A stretch of 8,004 bases of DNA, taken from Coriobacteriia bacterium. Lineage in GTDB: Bacteria; Actinomycetota; Coriobacteriia; Anaerosomatales; Anaerosomataceae. Numbering within the stretch: position 1 is the stretch's first letter; every line of letters starts with the position of its first letter. The translations under genes and the position numbers were made by a program. Location of the stretch: assembly GCA_016938395.1 (NCBI GenBank), contig JAFGUS010000115.1:1-8004 (forward strand), given 5' to 3'. The notes under the pieces were generated by a model. The model made no database searches. It was given only the letters and a program-made list of their open reading frames with translations, and was not told the DNA's origin. Of the stretch, positions 6,334 to 8,004 are shown piece after piece.

Positions 6334-6807
6334 TCACCCCTCCGGCCAGCATCCGAGCACACGACGCAGCGCCACGAGCTGCCCGAGATGGTAGGCGTTG
6401 TGGTCCGCCGTGAGCAGCAGCTCGCGGAGGTAGGTCTGGCCGCTACCCGTCGGCACCGGCGCGAACAGGTCCGTGCCCTCGTCGAGCGCGAGAGCCTGCA
6501 GCGCGCGCACGTCGGCCTGAAACGCCGCGATGCTCGCATCCCACGCGGCATCGTCCGGCGGCGCCGCCTCGGCCGGCCAGTACTCTTCCATCGATATCGG
6601 CTCCACGTAACCGGGGTCAACGCAGAACGCGAGGATGTCGGCCTGCGCCAGGCGCAGGTGCTCGAGGAACTCCCAGCCCGAATGCGCAAAGCCCGCAGGC
6701 GTCACGCCGCGGAGCTCGGGCGGGAAGTCGGCAACCGTCCGGCCGAACCCGACGTGGGCGGCCTCCCAGTCCAGTTGCCGAGCCAGAAGCTCGCGGAGGT
6801 GCTGCAT
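6334..6807 (-). CDS. DinB-family (four-helix, putative metal-binding) protein
   Basis: 157 aa from the ATG at 6805-6807. The DinB/YfiT-like pattern is seen in the amphipathic helices and in candidate metal-binding histidines: H50 in GWEFLEHL and the pair H136/H140 in T-A-D-H-N-A-Y-H-L-G-Q-L, which matches the family's C-terminal DHxxxHxGQL motif. The usual length of ~150-170 aa fits. Family members are metal-binding four-helix bundles; some act as thiol-dependent transferases or hydrolases, but most are uncharacterised and the substrate here is unknown. An in-frame TTG (6822) and GTG (6816) exist upstream; ATG is preferred because the preceding GAGTGATC partly matches an extended Shine-Dalgarno. 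It lies 70 bp after the GNAT toxin gene in the same direction and just ahead of the wHTH-MNT promoter. Confidence 0.8.
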   Translation of the reverse strand: MQHLRELLARQLDWEAAHVGFGRTVADFPPELRGVTPAGFAHSGWEFLEHLRLAQADILAFCVDPGYVEPISMEEYWPAEAAPPDDAAWDASIAAFQADVRALQALALDEGTDLFAPVPTGSGQTYLRELLLTADHNAYHLGQLVALRRVLGCWPEG

Positions 6808-6861
6808 GGCGATCACTCGCAATCGGGTCGGGGTTGCCGAGGGCGCTTCAGGCTTCCAGGA

Positions 6862-6876
6862 GAACGTACCCCGTTC
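6862..6876 (-). terminator. Small hairpin after the GNAT toxin gene
   Basis: On the minus strand GAACG-GGGTA-CGTTC forms a perfect 5-bp stem immediately after the GNAT stop codon (6878-6880). There is no strong T-run after it, so it may only partly attenuate transcription into the DinB-like gene. The call is weak. Confidence 0.25.
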
Positions 6877-6877
6877 G

Positions 6878-7396
6878 CTACCCGAGTGCCTTGCGCATTC
6901 GACCTACGCCCAGGTACATCGGCACGGGCCTCGGGCGCACCGGGCTGCCGCCCACGACCGGCCTGCCGATCGACTTGAAACCGAACCGTTCGTAGAACGG
7001 AACGACGGCCGGCAACGCATCCACGACGGCCGCCGTGCACCCGATTCGCTCGGATTCGCCCAACGTGATCGTCAGGGCCGCGTGAACCAATCCGGCTCCC
7101 ATGCCGATACCCTGCACGCGCCGGTCCACGGCAAGCCGTCCGATGCGGATCACCGGAATCTCCTCGTATCCGTCCGGGGCATACAAGACCCCCGAATCGT
7201 TGCTCAGTGATGCCGCGGCCAGTGTGAAGTAGCCGACCACCCGCCGCGTGGCATCGTCGATGGCAACGTACGTGATGCCCAGGTGGTGTCGGGTCTGGTT
7301 CTGCCAGGCGTAGCGTTCGATGAAGACATCCAGCGACGGCTCGCCGCACCGGAACCCTTTGCGCACGTCCGAGCGCTCGAGCGGCCTAATCTGCAT
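6878..7396 (-). CDS. GNAT acetyltransferase toxin of a type II TA pair (TacT/AtaT-like)
   Basis: This 172-aa protein has the N-terminal pattern of the tRNA-acetylating GNAT toxins: F-R-C-G-E-P-S-L-D-V-F at ~15-25, an aromatic/basic helix (YAWQNQTRHH), then TYVAIDD and GYFTLA. The acetyl-CoA pyrophosphate loop is VQGIGMG (94-100), preceded by IGRLAVDRR, and the catalytic-region Tyr is Y135 in VPFYERFGF. Known relatives acetylate the amino group of aminoacyl-tRNAs and stop translation; that activity is inferred here from family likeness. The ATG at 7394-7396 lies inside the end of the antitoxin gene (11-bp overlap), so translation is coupled. The length of ~170 aa is normal and all visible motifs are intact, so the toxin should be functional. 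The frame is open further upstream but only as a shadow of the antitoxin. Confidence 0.9.
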   Translation of the reverse strand: MQIRPLERSDVRKGFRCGEPSLDVFIERYAWQNQTRHHLGITYVAIDDATRRVVGYFTLAAASLSNDSGVLYAPDGYEEIPVIRIGRLAVDRRVQGIGMGAGLVHAALTITLGESERIGCTAAVVDALPAVVPFYERFGFKSIGRPVVGGSPVRPRPVPMYLGVGRMRKALG

Positions 7397-7667
7397 CGCC
7401 GTGTCGCTGCATGAGGTCCCGCAGCGCCTGCGTGGGTTCACCCGGGTCCTCGATGTCCGCCACGATCCACTCCCACGTCTCCGCATCCACCACGATGCGC
7501 TGCGGGATGAAGTACTCGGCGGGCATCTCATCCAACGTGTCGAGATGCGCCTCGATCGCATCCTCGATCAGTCGGCTCTTCTTCAGGCCCGTTTCCCGCG
7601 CCACTTGGTCGAGCCGCTTGCGCGTGGCCTCGCTGATCTGGGCCGAGATCTGCACGTAATCCGCCAT
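7386..7667 (-). CDS. Ribbon-helix-helix (DUF1778-like) antitoxin
   Basis: This 93-aa protein has residues ~3-43 as a ribbon-helix-helix DNA-binding domain (YVQISAQISEATRKRL strand and helix A, then ETGLKKSRLIEDAIEAHL helix B). A C-terminal segment follows (IPQRIVVDAETWEWIVADI...PGEPTQALRDLM) whose style matches the toxin-wrapping tail of TacA/AtaR-type antitoxins. ATG at 7665-7667 is chosen because GGAGG (7676-7680, minus sense) sits 8 nt upstream; another in-frame ATG at 7671-7673 is only 2 nt from that site. The gene precedes and overlaps the GNAT toxin, the usual order for this type II pair. The dimer probably binds the palindrome at 7679-7696 and represses the operon. Confidence 0.9.
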   Translation of the reverse strand: MADYVQISAQISEATRKRLDQVARETGLKKSRLIEDAIEAHLDTLDEMPAEYFIPQRIVVDAETWEWIVADIEDPGEPTQALRDLMQRHGDAD

Positions 7668-7678
7668 GGTCATCGCCT

Positions 7679-7696
7679 CCGTAGGAAATCCTACGG
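7679..7696. promoter_or_regulatory. Operator palindrome of the RHH/GNAT toxin-antitoxin operon
   Basis: CCGTAGGA and TCCTACGG form a perfect 8-bp inverted repeat around a 2-bp centre. It ends at the antitoxin Shine-Dalgarno, which shares two of its bases. RHH antitoxins usually bind such short palindromes at their own promoter. A -10-like TACATT (7698-7703, minus sense) lies just upstream without a good -35, so the exact promoter is uncertain. Confidence 0.75.
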
Positions 7697-7739
7697 AAAT
7701 GTAGAAGCGGAAGCAAGATGGACGACCGAGCAAATCTGA

Positions 7740-7753
7740 CCGAGCGGGCTCGG
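7740..7753 (-). terminator. Hairpin downstream of the GIY-YIG gene
   Basis: CCGAGC-GG-GCTCGG is a 14-bp inverted repeat starting 7 bp after the GIY-YIG stop on the minus strand and ahead of the antitoxin promoter region. The position fits a transcription terminator that insulates the TA operon, but no T-run follows, so the call is tentative. Confidence 0.35.
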
Positions 7754-7760
7754 CTGCCCC

Positions 7761-8004
7761 CTACACCCCGTACCAGACGGCGTACCCGCGCTTGCGGAGG
7801 CTCAGCGCGCGCTGCTCCTCGGCATGCTCGGCCTGCGTGCGCGTCTCGTAGTGCTGCCAGCTCTGATAGAGCCGGGGCCGCAGCTTCACGCCGTACTGGC
7901 GGACGTAGCGATTTGCCTTGTAGCCGGCGAGGTGCTGCCGGAAGCGCTCCTCGGGAGTGAGCGCAGAAGAGCCCACGTACACGCACGGCTTGCCGTCACA
8001 CCAG
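7761..8004 (-). CDS. GIY-YIG nuclease-family protein (partial, start lies outside the window)
   Basis: About 80 C-terminal residues are present; the frame stays open to the right edge, with W-C-D-G-K-P-C upstream of V-Y-V-G, so the true start and the first GIY strand are missing. The visible YVG is the second half of the GIY-YIG signature. It is followed by P-E-E-R-F-R-Q-H, whose Arg residues sit where the catalytic Arg is expected, then GYKANRYVRQYGVKLRP. A later acidic helix (AEHAEEQRAL) supplies a candidate metal-binding Glu. Small standalone GIY-YIG proteins are common and mostly uncharacterised; they range from repair-like nucleases to mobile-element endonucleases. An internal GTG at 7982 could be mistaken for the start but would cut off the domain. 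The stop (7761-7763) lies 94 bp upstream of the antitoxin start. Confidence 0.8.
   Translation of the reverse strand, partial: WCDGKPCVYVGSSALTPEERFRQHLAGYKANRYVRQYGVKLRPRLYQSWQHYETRTQAEHAEEQRALSLRKRGYAVWYGV

Noticed and set aside
6808..6822. TTG or GTG upstream start for the DinB-like gene
   Set aside because: Both are in frame but have no better ribosome-binding site than the ATG at 6807, and the added residues do not extend the domain.
6163..6978. Plus-strand open frame that could be driven by the opposing promoter at 6259-6286
   Set aside because: Its start lies upstream of that promoter, the translation is low-complexity and Arg-rich, and it is antisense to the wHTH-MNT and DinB-like genes. 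An antisense RNA is possible but not a protein.

Overview
The window is high-GC, densely coded bacterial DNA with short intergenic gaps, strong Shine-Dalgarno sites and several overlapping start/stop junctions. Gene style (Coriobacteriia/Actinobacteria-like lipoproteins, ABC-2 exporter, actinobacterial-looking HEPN and RHH/GNAT modules) suggests an actinobacterial-type genome. This is inferred from composition and protein flavour only; no rRNA or other marker is present.

Layout. Left (1-999, minus strand): the start of one exported protein (cut by the window edge) and, upstream of it, a complete 301-aa predicted lipoprotein. A 158-bp divergent intergenic region (1000-1157) separates these from a plus-strand run: a small 186-aa lipoprotein (1158-1718), then a two-gene ABC-2 exporter of the NatA/NatB type (ATPase 1859-2617, permease 2614-3915, joined by an ATGA overlap). 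The run ends at a GC-rich hairpin shared with a convergent minus-strand block.

Right (3957-8004): every gene is on the minus strand. In transcription order these are a GIY-YIG nuclease-family protein (5' end outside the window), a ribbon-helix-helix antitoxin and GNAT acetyltransferase toxin pair, a DinB-like protein, a winged-helix/MNT-nucleotidyltransferase fusion, a HEPN-domain protein, and a MalY/PatB-type PLP-dependent lyase/aminotransferase. The last three overlap one another (26 bp, then a GTGA overlap) and read as one transcription unit driven from a promoter near 6282-6310.

The most notable content is the pair of toxin-antitoxin-like modules within about 2.5 kb, each with its own visible operator. 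The RHH/GNAT pair has a perfect 8+8-bp inverted repeat abutting the antitoxin ribosome-binding site. The wHTH-MNT/HEPN pair has a 36-bp nested dyad made of four TTGGT half-sites, filling the space between the predicted transcription start and the start codon. The PatB-like enzyme translationally coupled to the HEPN gene is an unexpected passenger and the most unusual aspect of the locus. No tRNA, rRNA, CRISPR array or insertion sequence was seen, and no stretch of more than 300 bases lacks a gene.
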